A DNA stretch of 64,000 nucleotides from GWE2-42-39 sp942493345 (GTDB lineage: Bacteria; Bacteroidota; Bacteroidia; Bacteroidales; Prolixibacteraceae), in assembly GCA_942493345.1 (NCBI GenBank), contig OW818695.1, forward strand, positions 1,426,001 to 1,490,000, in the 5' to 3' direction. Positions 53,175 to 61,696 of this stretch are shown here, piece after piece (the stretch's first letter is position 1; each line of letters opens with the position of its first letter). A program made the translations under genes and the position numbers. A model generated the notes under the pieces. It saw only the letters and a program-made list of their open reading frames with translations. It made no database searches and had not been told where the DNA came from.

Positions 53175-53708
53175 TTAGATGCCTTCCCTTGTTTGCCTGT
53201 ATAACTTTCGTAGCAATTTGTTTCCCCGTGATTTGATGCCTGCACTCGAATGATATTCTATTTCGTGTTCTATCAGTTGGATTAATTCGTTTTTCAGATC
53301 CGGTTCGCGTTCCGAAATATTAAATAAAATCTGCATGGCATGAACCCTCACAGCCACTGGTTCACTGGCCGAGGTAAAATGACGGATGCAGTAACCGAGC
53401 ATCAGCGCTTCTTTTTCTTCCGGAACAGAATAATAACTCACCAATTTCAGAAACTCCCGTTTTTTGCTGCTGTCGGTTGTTTTTTGCAGAAAATCGATGA
53501 CCTTTCCAAGATAAGGTTCCAGTAATTCAGGATATGTTTCATACATTTTACTGATCATCCAACTGGCACGCCAACTGCCTTTCAGCCCGTCGTCCATCGC
53601 AATGTTCATCAACGAAGCGATGTGCTCCGGGCGCTCCGAAATATAACCGAAGGCCAACAACAGGTGGTCCCACGAATCAATGATTTTCCGCAAGTCATCT
53701 TCTGTCAC
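53175..53708 (-). CDS. HEAT-repeat-like hypothetical protein
   Basis: 177-aa helical protein starting with GTG. Several helical hairpins (SWRASWMISKMYETYPELLEP, AVRVHAMQILFNISEREPDL) resemble HEAT/armadillo repeats, as in small conserved Bacteroidota proteins. No enzyme motif, no signal peptide; a scaffold or binding role is possible. It is divergent from the Nudix gene by about 65 nt. Confidence 0.75.
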   Translation of the reverse strand: MTEDDLRKIIDSWDHLLLAFGYISERPEHIASLMNIAMDDGLKGSWRASWMISKMYETYPELLEPYLGKVIDFLQKTTDSSKKREFLKLVSYYSVPEEKEALMLGYCIRHFTSASEPVAVRVHAMQILFNISEREPDLKNELIQLIEHEIEYHSSAGIKSRGNKLLRKLYRQTREGI

Positions 53709-53773
53709 GGATAGTTGATTTTGTTCGGTATAAAGATAAATTTTTTATACCATTGCATGATAAATTGCCAGTG

Positions 53774-54178
53774 ATGATTGATGTTTGTTGTGCCATAATC
53801 AAGGAGAACGGGAGGATACTTGCGGTTCAGCGCGGACCAGAAACCAGCCACCCTTTTCAATGGGAATTTCCGGGAGGAAAAATTCAGGAAGATGAAACTG
53901 CTGAGGAATCGATAGTCCGTGAAACCAGGGAAGAACTTTCGGTTGAAATTGAAATTACCGAACAGCTCGAATCTGTTGAACACGATTACGGGACGAAGCA
54001 AATCCGGTTGATTCCATTTGTTTGCCGCATGCAAAACGAACCGCTTTATTTGACGGAACACATTGCTTTCTGTTGGATTATGCCCGACGAAACAAAATTA
54101 CTCAACTGGTCGGGGGCCGACCTGAAGCTGATTCAGAAAAACAGTATTTTTTTCAGGAGTAAACAAGAAGCCGGTTAA
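53774..54178 (+). CDS. Nudix (MutT-like) (deoxy)nucleoside triphosphate pyrophosphohydrolase
   Basis: 134-aa hydrolase. The Nudix box is intact: GGKIQEDETAEESIVRETRE followed by ELSVEI (G-x5-E-x7-R-E-x2-E-E-L pattern). VCCAIIKENGRILAVQRG and FQWEFPGGK match 8-oxo-dGTP/CTP-type MutT proteins of this group. ATG at 53774 preferred; the frame continues to a TTG at 53753. Role: sanitising damaged nucleotides is likely. Its end overlaps the convergent membrane-protein gene by 4 nt. Confidence 0.9.
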   Translation: MIDVCCAIIKENGRILAVQRGPETSHPFQWEFPGGKIQEDETAEESIVRETREELSVEIEITEQLESVEHDYGTKQIRLIPFVCRMQNEPLYLTEHIAFCWIMPDETKLLNWSGADLKLIQKNSIFFRSKQEAG

Positions 54179-54687
54179 ATCAGCCCGGGAAAAATAATGG
54201 TTACCACCGCAAAAAATGCAGCCCATCCAACGATAGAAATCATCATGTAACCAAATACGTTTTTTGTTTCCGAGTAGTATCTTTTCAGTAAGAACGCGCC
54301 TACCGGAATGCTCAGAATGACCGGCGCACCAATTACAATTCCCCACAGTCCGTATTTGGTTTTCATGGTTACAAGCCAACGGCTTTTCCGGCTAAAACGG
54401 TTTTTTTCGCGCGACTTGCTGCGAACTTCGCAAAGTTTTCTGTATTTTGCTTTAAAAAATTCAGGAACTATTTTGCACAAAACACATTTGTACCGATGAA
54501 CCCCGCGAATCAGCAGTTCGCTCAGGTAATAAAAAAAGAAAAAACCGGCAATACCTCCAATCATTACCGAAACAATGGCCTGCTCGTAATTAAGCCCGAT
54601 TACCAATGCGTATGGAAAGGAAAAAAAGTATTTCACTGTGGCCAGCAAAAAAACATTCAGCAATTTCAAAAATACAATAACATTCAT
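54175..54687 (-). CDS. Membrane protein with basic cytoplasmic loop, unknown
   Basis: 170-aa protein with about four membrane helices: two near the N terminus (about 1-55), a strongly basic hydrophilic loop (60-105; EFFKAKYRKLCEVRSKSREK) with two Cys (YKCVLCK), and two near the C terminus. The GLWGIVIGAPVILSIPVGAFL segment vaguely recalls small-multidrug-export/SNARE-associated proteins. Function unknown; no partner gene. Confidence 0.7.
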   Translation of the reverse strand: MNVIVFLKLLNVFLLATVKYFFSFPYALVIGLNYEQAIVSVMIGGIAGFFFFYYLSELLIRGVHRYKCVLCKIVPEFFKAKYRKLCEVRSKSREKNRFSRKSRWLVTMKTKYGLWGIVIGAPVILSIPVGAFLLKRYYSETKNVFGYMMISIVGWAAFFAVVTIIFPGLI

Positions 54688-54813
54688 CTCTCCCCCGTTT
54701 TCATTTTACAACGGCAAAGTTGCTGAATTTGTTTTATAAAAAACCTACTATTAAGATGATTTTGAAAATATTAACAATTTTTAGATGAAAACATCAGGCA
54801 CAAAAAATTTCAA

Positions 54814-55050
54814 TTACGAAACAGGTGGATTCAGCTTTTGTTCTCTGCCAATAAAATAATAAAGGACAGCTCCTATTATCCATGTAAAAAGCACAATGAG
54901 TACCCAAATCAATTTATCGTTGCTGCCTTTAAATTCACTTTTGATAATATCGACAAGGGCAATGATGGGGATAACAAAAACGACAAAAAAAATACTTAAT
55001 ATTAATATTAATTCCATCGAACCGATTACTCCTAATAAAACTACTGACAT
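54814..55050 (-). CDS. PLDc_N-domain small membrane protein
   Basis: 78-aa protein with two membrane helices and the N-terminal domain often found in cardiolipin synthases: PIIALVDIIKSEFKGSNDKLIWVLIVLFTWIIGAVLYYFIGREQK (read in parts). It stands alone with no phospholipase D domain, as in many Bacteroidota small proteins. The alternative start at the Met at residue 12 is possible. Role unknown. Confidence 0.8.
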   Translation of the reverse strand: MSVVLLGVIGSMELILILSIFFVVFVIPIIALVDIIKSEFKGSNDKLIWVLIVLFTWIIGAVLYYFIGREQKLNPPVS

Positions 55051-55308
55051 AATTTAAAATTTTTGGGTTGAACAATAGCTGCAAGGTACTCTAATTCATT
55101 CAATTGTTTATTGTTCCAGCGATTAATTTTCAGGATTGAAGAATTAAACTCCTCACGATCGAAATAGTCCCGTTTTTCAATCTCCGGAGCGGAAATGTAA
55201 TTTCAATAGTTCCGGTTTGAAAACCGCATCAGGAACAAATTAACAATTCCGTTGTTTTTTATTTCTGACATTTGCTATTTTTACTTGTTACTAAAGTATT
55301 ACAATGCT

Positions 55309-55316
55309 TATATTTG
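55309..55316 (+). promoter_or_regulatory. -7 element of ahcY
   Basis: TATATTTG (perfect TAnnTTTG), 27 nt before the ATG; a TTG at 55285-55287, 21 nt upstream, is a candidate -33. The rest of 55051-55308 shows no gene. Confidence 0.58.
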
Positions 55317-55343
55317 CACCATCAAAAAAAATACAATTAATAG

Positions 55344-56762
55344 ATGAGCACAATTACAAAAACAGAACTTGCTTACAAAGTGGCCGATATTTCGTTAGCC
55401 GACTTTGGAAGGAAAGAAATTGAAATTGCCGAAAAAGAAATGCCGGGGCTGATGGCTATCCGCGAAAAATATAGAAAAGAACAACCTTTGGCCGGGGCCC
55501 GCATTATGGGTTCGCTGCACATGACCATTCAAACGGCTGTTCTTATCGAAACACTGAAAGTTTTGGGAGCGGAAGTCCGCTGGTGCAGTTGCAATATTTT
55601 CAGCACTCAGGATCATGCTGCCGCCGCCATTGCTGCTGCCGGAATCCCGGTCTTTGCGTGGAAGGGCGAAACGTTGGAAGAATATTGGTGGTGTACCGAA
55701 AAAGCGCTTGACTTTGGCAACGGCCTTGGCCCGACCCTGATTGTTGACGACGGGGGCGATGCAACCGTGATGGTACACCTCGGTTTTAAAGCTGAAAAGA
55801 CCCCATCAATACTTGACATTGAATTGGAAGCTGAAGACGAACAGCAACTGTACAAAGTACTGAAGCGAATTCAGGCTGAAGACCCGCAGCGCTGGGTACG
55901 CACAGCCCCTGAAATTAAAGGGGTTTCGGAAGAAACGACAACCGGCGTTCACCGCCTGTACCAGATGATGGAAGAAGGTTCACTGCTTTTCCCGGCTTTC
56001 AATGTAAACGACTCGGTTACCAAATCGAAGTTCGACAACCTATACGGATGCCGCGAGTCGCTGGCCGACGGCATAAAACGCGCTACCGACGTGATGATTG
56101 CCGGTAAAGTAGTGGTAGTTGCCGGGTATGGCGATGTTGGTAAAGGCTGTGCCCACTCGATGAGAAGTTACGGCGCCCGGGTAATTATTACTGAAATCGA
56201 CCCGATTTGCGCGCTTCAGGCCGCCATGGAAGGATTCGAAGTAAAAACCATGGACGACGCCATTCCGGAAGGAAATATTTTTGTAACCACCACCGGGAAC
56301 AAAGACATTATTACTGCCCAGCAAATGGCCGCGATGAAAGACCAGGCGATTGTTTGCAACATTGGTCATTTCGACAACGAGATACAGGTTTCGAAACTCG
56401 AAAAATGGCTGGGCATCAAAAAAGTGAACATCAAACCGCAGGTCGATAAATACGTGTACCCCGATGGCCATTCAATTTTCCTTTTGGCTGAAGGACGTTT
56501 GGTGAACCTCGGTTGTGCTACCGGTCACCCGTCGTTTGTAATGAGCAACTCGTTTACCAACCAAACACTGGCGCAAATCGAACTTTGGAACCGCCAATAT
56601 GCAGTTAATGTGTACCGTTTGCCGAAAAAACTTGATGAAGAAGTGGCTCGTTTGCACCTCGAACAACTGGGCGTGAAACTGACCCACCTTTCGAAAGAAC
56701 AGGCTGATTACATTGGCGTGCCAGTTGATGGACCATATAAACCGGAACATTACAGATATTAA
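55344..56762 (+). CDS. ahcY: Adenosylhomocysteinase
   Basis: NAD-dependent hydrolysis of S-adenosylhomocysteine to adenosine and homocysteine, completing the methylation cycle. SCNIFSTQDHAAAAIA, ETTTGVHRLYQM, KSKFDNLYGCRESL and the NAD-binding VVVAGYGDVGKGCAHSMRSYG are AdoHcyase signatures; the C terminus ends PDHYRY-like (KPEHYRY). 472 aa is normal for bacteria. Single gene with -7 element and terminator. Confidence 0.98.
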   Translation: MSTITKTELAYKVADISLADFGRKEIEIAEKEMPGLMAIREKYRKEQPLAGARIMGSLHMTIQTAVLIETLKVLGAEVRWCSCNIFSTQDHAAAAIAAAGIPVFAWKGETLEEYWWCTEKALDFGNGLGPTLIVDDGGDATVMVHLGFKAEKTPSILDIELEAEDEQQLYKVLKRIQAEDPQRWVRTAPEIKGVSEETTTGVHRLYQMMEEGSLLFPAFNVNDSVTKSKFDNLYGCRESLADGIKRATDVMIAGKVVVVAGYGDVGKGCAHSMRSYGARVIITEIDPICALQAAMEGFEVKTMDDAIPEGNIFVTTTGNKDIITAQQMAAMKDQAIVCNIGHFDNEIQVSKLEKWLGIKKVNIKPQVDKYVYPDGHSIFLLAEGRLVNLGCATGHPSFVMSNSFTNQTLAQIELWNRQYAVNVYRLPKKLDEEVARLHLEQLGVKLTHLSKEQADYIGVPVDGPYKPEHYRY

Positions 56763-56783
56763 AAGAAACAACTTTCAATATTC

Positions 56784-56813
56784 AAAGGGCAGTCACATCG
56801 ATTGCCCTTTTTT
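56784..56813 (+). terminator. Terminator of ahcY
   Basis: AAAGGGCA (56784-56791) pairs with TGCCCTTT (56803-56810), followed by a T-run, 22 nt after the stop. Confidence 0.82.
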
Positions 56814-56900
56814 TGTGCGCAGACGAATATTTTATTTTTAATTTATTCAATTAAAAAGTAACTTTAAAGTCTTCTGATTCAGAATAAAAAGCAAAAAACC

Positions 56901-57374
56901 GTGAGTTCGCAGTCGTTAAATCATTTCAACCAAAAGGAAGAAGAAAAACTCATTCTGGAGCTTTTCAGGCAAGAATACGACTTGTTTCCAAAGGGAAAAT
57001 TGAGCAAAACCGAGTCGCCCGATTTTATGCTGCGTAATACGCAAAAAGTAACAACTGGCATTGAGCTGACCAAATTGCACGCTCCCGGATTCAACAACCA
57101 TCGCAGCCATTTTTCGAGAGGCGATTCGACCTACATTTCGCCCGAACCATCGTTCGAGAACATCGAACACACTATTCGTGCAAAAGAAGAAAAATTGTAT
57201 TTGTACCGGAAAAAGAAACCCAACCAGATTTGGTTGATCATTACCACCGACCTCACCGACAGTCCCGTTTCGTATAACATTGCCAACAAACTTTCAAGCT
57301 GGAAGTTCCAATCCGAGTTTAATAAAGTGTTTCTATTTGAGATTACCGGACGAAAAGTGTTCGAATTAATTTAG
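56901..57374 (+). CDS. Hypothetical protein with PD-(D/E)xK-like motif
   Basis: 157-aa soluble protein starting with GTG. The segment ESPDFMLRNTQKVTTGIELT has the pattern P-D-F...G-I-E-L-T seen in small restriction-endonuclease-like hypothetical proteins, where PD and E would be the catalytic acids; the expected Lys is displaced (ELTK rather than ExK). The C-terminal part IWLIITTDLTDSP and FNKVFLFE is consistent with further strands of that fold. Function unknown; no restriction or defence partner is adjacent. Confidence 0.7.
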   Translation: MSSQSLNHFNQKEEEKLILELFRQEYDLFPKGKLSKTESPDFMLRNTQKVTTGIELTKLHAPGFNNHRSHFSRGDSTYISPEPSFENIEHTIRAKEEKLYLYRKKKPNQIWLIITTDLTDSPVSYNIANKLSSWKFQSEFNKVFLFEITGRKVFELI

Positions 57375-57526
57375 TCGTAGCCTTCTAAACCCGGGAATGA
57401 AGTGTTCGTGTTGTAGTGACATTGTCCAGTGAGTAGCCAGTATTGGAAAAATAATGATGACAACACATCATATCAAGCATCCAGAAACGAGAATCGAATA
57501 TCCGGTATCTGGCATTTCTTGATTTG

Positions 57527-57982
57527 TTAATTGTAAATACGAAGGCGTCCTCCGGCATCCAGTACCTGAACACGATATTGTTTCAGCGGTTCAATGGCCG
57601 GGCCATTTACAGCATATCCGCCACCGAACAAATTAAATTTCGAGCCGCAACAAGGGCAGGTTGCAATAACACTCTCAATCGCTCCTTCTTCCAGCAACGA
57701 ACAATCGTTCGATATATCGTGAGTACATGCCGCATCAAACGCGTAATAGGTTCGGTTAATATTGTCGACACAAAAAAGAATGACCCCGGCAAAACCTTTG
57801 TCGGGGAAATAGATATAATTACCGGGAACATTCAGATCGATATAACTCGAAACCACAACATTGATATTGACCGGCACATAAGGAATGCGTCCCTCATATT
57901 CATTTTCACAGGCTACCGGGAGAAAAAAAATGAAAGCCGCCAAAACGATTAACCGAAAATAACTCTTGAATATGTCCGTCAT
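57527..57982 (-). CDS. Rieske-like lipoprotein with altered cluster ligand
   Basis: 151-aa lipoprotein (lipobox FLPVAC, Cys25). The Rieske box 1 is Cys86-Thr-His88 with a following Cys94; box 2 is C109-P-C111-C112-G-S-K-F, where the canonical box reads CPCHGS. The second His ligand is therefore Cys112, giving a possible Cys3-His set; Cys94 and Cys111 could form the usual disulfide. GGGYAVNGPAIEPLKQY after box 2 matches the Rieske fold (Pro loop). Partner oxidoreductase not in the window. Loss of cluster with retained fold is also possible. Confidence 0.82.
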   Translation of the reverse strand: MTDIFKSYFRLIVLAAFIFFLPVACENEYEGRIPYVPVNINVVVSSYIDLNVPGNYIYFPDKGFAGVILFCVDNINRTYYAFDAACTHDISNDCSLLEEGAIESVIATCPCCGSKFNLFGGGYAVNGPAIEPLKQYRVQVLDAGGRLRIYN

Positions 57983-58054
57983 TTTTTTATATCTTTAGTA
58001 CCTTAAACCTGAGAATTACAAAATTATTTTATTCCGACGAAGAATTCAGCGTTT

Positions 58055-58480
58055 ATGGAAGATTATATTTTCATCATACTTGCAATTATCCTTTCGATCG
58101 TAAGTGCGACAAACCGAAATAAAAAGAAAAACTCCGGAATGTCTGGGTCTGGTCAACCATTGATGCCTCAATCATTTTTTAAAAAAGTGATGAGCGAATC
58201 GTTCTTTGAAGAAAAGCCTGCTGTTAATTATCCTGCACCGGAAACCGCTCCCTCGTCTTATAATGCCAAGCCAGAACAAAAAGGCAGGGGGTCCAAGCCG
58301 TTCCTGAACCACGAATTAACAGGAAAACAGATACAGAAAAGGGAACCTGCAATTAAAAAGGTAGAAAATATTCAGAAAAAGGAGCCTCCAAAAAATAAAG
58401 ATAAAATTCATGGTCTCATGAAAGGCTTTTCAATGAAAAAGGCAGTTGTTTATTCAGAAATCATTAGAATAAAATATTAG
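58055..58480 (+). CDS. Single-helix hypothetical protein
   Basis: 141-aa protein with an N-terminal membrane helix (EDYIFIILAIILSIVSA), a long, low-complexity Lys/Glu/Pro-rich region, and a short C-terminal motif FSMKKAVVYSEIIRIKY. That KAVVYSEI end is shared by small Bacteroidota proteins of otherwise variable sequence, suggesting it is a binding or targeting tail. Function unknown. It is divergent from the Rieske-like gene. Confidence 0.7.
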   Translation: MEDYIFIILAIILSIVSATNRNKKKNSGMSGSGQPLMPQSFFKKVMSESFFEEKPAVNYPAPETAPSSYNAKPEQKGRGSKPFLNHELTGKQIQKREPAIKKVENIQKKEPPKNKDKIHGLMKGFSMKKAVVYSEIIRIKY

Positions 58481-58550
58481 AACAAATTTATTGACAGCGA
58501 TTTAATAGAATTTTTCAGAGAAACTATTCGGATAAGTAGAAAATTTTATA

Positions 58551-58558
58551 TAGTTTTG
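58551..58558 (+). promoter_or_regulatory. Possible -7 element upstream of greA
   Basis: TAGTTTTG (TAnnTTTG), 64 nt before the greA ATG. A terminator-like hairpin at 58563-58590 would then lie at the very start of the greA leader. Confidence 0.4.
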
Positions 58559-58562
58559 CTCG

Positions 58563-58590
58563 AAAGAGTTCCGCAAAGCCGGAATTCTTT
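58563..58590 (+). terminator. Hairpin between orf141 and greA (terminator or leader attenuator)
   Basis: AAAGAGTTCCG (58563-58573) pairs with CGGAATTCTTT (58580-58590) with one G-U pair, followed by T residues. It is 82 nt after the upstream stop and 32 nt before the greA ATG. Confidence 0.62.
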
Positions 58591-58622
58591 TTTGTTTTAT
58601 AATAGTTGAAAAAAATATAATC

Positions 58623-59096
58623 ATGGGAAAGGTTTCATACATTACAGAAGAAGGCCTAAAAAGATTAAAAGATGAGCTTGAACACCTGCAGACGATTGAA
58701 CGGCCTGCCATTTCGAAACAGATAGGAGAAGCCATTGAAAAGGGCGATATTTCTGAAAACGCAGAATACGATGCAGCCAAAGATGCACAAGGCATGTTGG
58801 AAGCAAAAATTGCTATTTTGCGCGAAAAAATAGCCAGTGCCCGGATTATCGATGAATCGAAGATCGACACATCCTGTGTTCAAATCATGAACAAGGTTAC
58901 CATTAAAAACAAAAAGAACAATGCGACCATGCAATACACCATTGTGTCGGAACATGAGGCAGATTTAAAGGCCGGCAAAATTTCGATTGCCACCCCGATT
59001 GCCAAAGGTTTAATGGGCAAAAAGGTAGGCGATGTGGTCGAAATCAGTGTGCCATCGGGAACTATTCTTTTTGAGATCGTAGATATTTCACTATAA
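58623..59096 (+). CDS. greA: Transcription elongation factor GreA
   Basis: Stimulates cleavage of backtracked RNA in RNA polymerase. 157 aa, with the N-terminal coiled coil YITEEGLKRLKDELEHLQ and the acidic tip ISENAEYDAAKDAQGMLE, and the C-terminal FKBP-like globular domain ending VEISVPSGTILFEIV. Full length and intact. HIT gene follows 11 nt downstream, so they form a small operon. Confidence 0.97.
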   Translation: MGKVSYITEEGLKRLKDELEHLQTIERPAISKQIGEAIEKGDISENAEYDAAKDAQGMLEAKIAILREKIASARIIDESKIDTSCVQIMNKVTIKNKKNNATMQYTIVSEHEADLKAGKISIATPIAKGLMGKKVGDVVEISVPSGTILFEIVDISL

Positions 59097-59107
59097 ACTC
59101 AACGATC

Positions 59108-59503
59108 ATGGCAAGTATTTTTTCACGAATCGTCATTGGAGAAATTCCTTCGTACAAAGTGGCCGAGAATGAAAACTATTACGCATTTCTCGATATTATG
59201 CCGGTTGCCAAGGGACACACGCTGGTGATCCCCAAAAAAGAAGTCGACTATCTTTTCGATCTGGATGATGAAACGTATGCCGGGCTTCAGTTGTTTGCCA
59301 AAAAAGTTGCTGAAGGCCTGAAAAAAGCCATTCCCTGCGTAAAAGTGGGCGTTTTAGTCCTCGGGTTGGAAGTGCCTCATGCACACATTCATTTAATTCC
59401 TATGCAAAACGAAACCGACTTGCTGAATTTTACCAGAAAGTTGAAATTAAGTTCGGAAGAATTTGCAGAAATCAGGGATAAAATAGCCGCACAAATTGTT
59501 TAA
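59108..59503 (+). CDS. HIT-family nucleotide-binding protein
   Basis: 131-aa Hint-type purine nucleoside phosphoramidase/hydrolase. FSRIVIGEIPSYKVAENENYYAFLDI at the N terminus (cited as a pattern) and the triad PHAHIHLIPM (His-x-His-x-His) give the HIT signature. Co-transcribed with greA. The substrate is probably an AMP-linked compound. Confidence 0.93.
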   Translation: MASIFSRIVIGEIPSYKVAENENYYAFLDIMPVAKGHTLVIPKKEVDYLFDLDDETYAGLQLFAKKVAEGLKKAIPCVKVGVLVLGLEVPHAHIHLIPMQNETDLLNFTRKLKLSSEEFAEIRDKIAAQIV

Positions 59504-59525
59504 ACAAAGCCAACGAATATAAAAT

Positions 59526-59554
59526 ATCCCGTTTCTGAAAAAGAGAGACGGGAT
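59526..59554. terminator. Bidirectional terminator between HIT gene and ruvC
   Basis: ATCCCGTTTCT (59526-59536) pairs with AGAGACGGGAT (59544-59554), 11 bp with one wobble, with A residues to the left and a T-run to the right, serving both convergent genes. Confidence 0.78.
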
Positions 59555-59565
59555 TTTTTTTGTGC

Positions 59566-60120
59566 TTATTTCACCCGTCCGGGGTTCTTTTTTATGAAAT
59601 CGCCCCAGTTTTTATACCCGTCTTTGGTAACCGGATTTTTTTGCTGAAGATAATGGCAAATAGCTACGGCCACAGCATCGGTGGCGTCCAGTTCTTTAGG
59701 CCATTCGTCAAGCGCCAGCATGTTTTTCAGAAAATACGCAACCTGCTCTTTGGCGGCGCGGCCCATGCCGGTAATCGACTGTTTTACTTTCAATGGGGCA
59801 TATTCAAAAACCGGGATTTCGCGATGCAGGGCAAGCCCCATCACAATGCCCTGTGCCCGTCCCAATTTCAGCATGGCCTGAATATCTTTTCCGTAGAAAG
59901 GAGATTCAATGGCCAGTTCATCGGGCAAAAATTCATTAAACAAGTATTCAGCCCGGTTAAAAATATGTTTCAGTTTTAAATAATGGGTTCCGTAGCCAGT
60001 CGTTTTTACAACCCCCACCTGAAGAATCTTGGGTTTGTTATTTTCAATCTCGATCAATCCGTACCCCATCACATTGGTTCCCGGGTCGATTCCTAAAATA
60101 CGTTTGGCTGTTTTTTCCAT
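59566..60120 (-). CDS. ruvC: Holliday junction resolvase RuvC
   Basis: Dimeric endonuclease resolving Holliday junctions. LGIDPGTNVMGYG carries the first catalytic Asp; AIESPFYGKDIQAMLKLGRAQG carries the Glu; VKQSITGMGRAAKEQV and ELDATDAVAVAICH the later acidic residues. From ATG 60120 it is 184 aa, the usual length. A -7 element lies at 60144-60151. Confidence 0.96.
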   Translation of the reverse strand: MEKTAKRILGIDPGTNVMGYGLIEIENNKPKILQVGVVKTTGYGTHYLKLKHIFNRAEYLFNEFLPDELAIESPFYGKDIQAMLKLGRAQGIVMGLALHREIPVFEYAPLKVKQSITGMGRAAKEQVAYFLKNMLALDEWPKELDATDAVAVAICHYLQQKNPVTKDGYKNWGDFIKKNPGRVK

Positions 60121-60143
60121 GAATACCATTAAAACTGATCCTT

Positions 60144-60151
60144 CAAAGTTA
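60144..60151 (-). promoter_or_regulatory. -7 element of ruvC
   Basis: Minus-strand TAACTTTG (TAnnTTTG), 24 nt before the ruvC ATG. Confidence 0.5.
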
Positions 60152-60206
60152 GAATTTTAAACCGAAGAAAATGTCTGAATTTTCAGGAGAAAGATTGATG
60201 ATTGCC

Positions 60207-60226
60207 GGGTGAGGAGATTTTCAATC
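60207..60226. repeat. Inverted repeat, left copy
   Basis: GGGTGAGGAGATTTTCAATC. Its exact reverse complement is at 63207-63226, so a perfect 20-bp inverted pair brackets mnmA and the accessory cassette. Confidence 0.7.
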
Positions 60227-60229
60227 CTA

Positions 60230-61408
60230 TCAGAAAATTACGCCCGAACCAATTAATTCGTCGCCATCGTACCAGGCGGCAAACTGTCCGGAAGTGACTC
60301 CTCGCTGCTCGTTGTCGAAAAGCATGTAAATACCTTCTTCGCGCTGGTAAAGTGTTGCCTTTTCGAGTGGCTGGCGGTAACGGATGCGAACTTCGTAGCG
60401 GCGTTCATCGCCGGGTTGCATTTGTAAATCGGTGCGAATCCAGTGGGTTTCTTCAGCCGGGATAAATAATCCAGGGCGGAACAACCCGGGATGTTCGGTG
60501 CCTTCGCCCACGTAAATAATATTGCGGGCCACATCGGTCCCCAATATGAAAAGGGGCTCCTGATGGCCACCAATATTTAGTCCTTTACGCTGCCCGACGG
60601 TGTAAAAATGGGCGCCCCGGTGCTCGCCAATGATCGTCCCGTTCCAGGGTTTGTACGGGTAGGCAAAACACAATTTCTTGAAATTGTCGGTGGTGTGTTC
60701 CACTTGTTTTTTCCGGGCCATAAATTCAGCCTGAACTTCAATCACGTTGCCAGTCTTGGGTTCCAGTTGCTGCTGCAAAAAGGTGGGCAAATCGACTTTG
60801 CCGACAAAGCAAATTCCCTGCGAGTCTTTGCGATCGGCCGTAGGCAATTGCAGTTCGGCGGCAATCCGGCGCACTTCGGGTTTTTCAAAATGGCCAATCG
60901 GAAACAATGCTTTCGACAATTGTTGCTGATTCAGTTGACACAGGAAATAGCTTTGGTCTTTGTTGTTATCAGTTCCGGCCAAAAGCCGGTAAATAGTTTG
61001 TCCGTTTTCGGTAAATTCCGATTTGCGGCAATAATGACCGGTGGCCACGTAGTCGGCGCCATATTTCAGGCATTCATCCAGAAAAATATCGAATTTAATT
61101 TCGCGGTTGCAAAGCACATCGGGGTTGGGTGTGCGGCCTTTACTGTATTCGCTGAACATGTAATCGACCACCCGCTTTTTGTAATCTTTGCTGAGGTCGA
61201 CAATATGAAAAGGCATATCCAATTTTTTTGCTACCATTTCGGCAATCAGGGCATCGTCTTCCCAGGTACAACTGCCCGTGAGCGAACCGGTGCGGTCGTG
61301 CCAGTTCACCATAAACAAAGCCGTTACATCGTATCCCTGCTGTTTCAGCAGGTACGCAGCAACGCTTGAATCAACGCCTCCCGACAAACCAATGACAACT
61401 TTCTTCAT
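60230..61408 (-). CDS. mnmA: tRNA 2-thiouridine(34) synthase MnmA
   Basis: Thiolates U34 of tRNA-Lys, -Glu and -Gln. The PP-loop GLSGGVDSSVAAYLL binds ATP. The first catalytic Cys is in the NPDVLCNREIKF motif, the second in DSQGICFVGKVDL. From ATG 61408 it has 392 aa. The C-terminal beta-barrel domain ends GEELIGSGVI-like. Single gene with -7 element; the downstream inverted repeat abuts its 3' end. Confidence 0.96.
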   Translation of the reverse strand: MKKVVIGLSGGVDSSVAAYLLKQQGYDVTALFMVNWHDRTGSLTGSCTWEDDALIAEMVAKKLDMPFHIVDLSKDYKKRVVDYMFSEYSKGRTPNPDVLCNREIKFDIFLDECLKYGADYVATGHYCRKSEFTENGQTIYRLLAGTDNNKDQSYFLCQLNQQQLSKALFPIGHFEKPEVRRIAAELQLPTADRKDSQGICFVGKVDLPTFLQQQLEPKTGNVIEVQAEFMARKKQVEHTTDNFKKLCFAYPYKPWNGTIIGEHRGAHFYTVGQRKGLNIGGHQEPLFILGTDVARNIIYVGEGTEHPGLFRPGLFIPAEETHWIRTDLQMQPGDERRYEVRIRYRQPLEKATLYQREEGIYMLFDNEQRGVTSGQFAAWYDGDELIGSGVIF

Positions 61409-61425
61409 AATCAAAAATTACGGGG

Positions 61426-61433
61426 CAAAAGTA
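61426..61433 (-). promoter_or_regulatory. -7 element of mnmA
   Basis: Minus-strand TACTTTTG (TAnnTTTG), 18 nt before the ATG at 61408. The rest of 61434-61696 shows no gene. Confidence 0.5.
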
Positions 61434-61696
61434 CAGATTTATAAAAAGCAATGAAACAGGGATGTGTTTTTTAACCCTTTAAGGCTTATGAAAATCATGG
61501 AGGTTTTGCCGGTAAAAGAAAAATATCACTTATTCAACTTCGATTAGCTCGGAATGAAGTTTCCCCTTTGGGGCGAGGAACAGGATAAATCGTCGCAAAT
61601 GAGAGTTGCAAACCCCTTCACGATATAGAATCGGGACAGGCAGTTACCGCTAAAGCTCAAACGAGGGAGGTTGGGTAGCTTGTTTTTTTGTTTATA

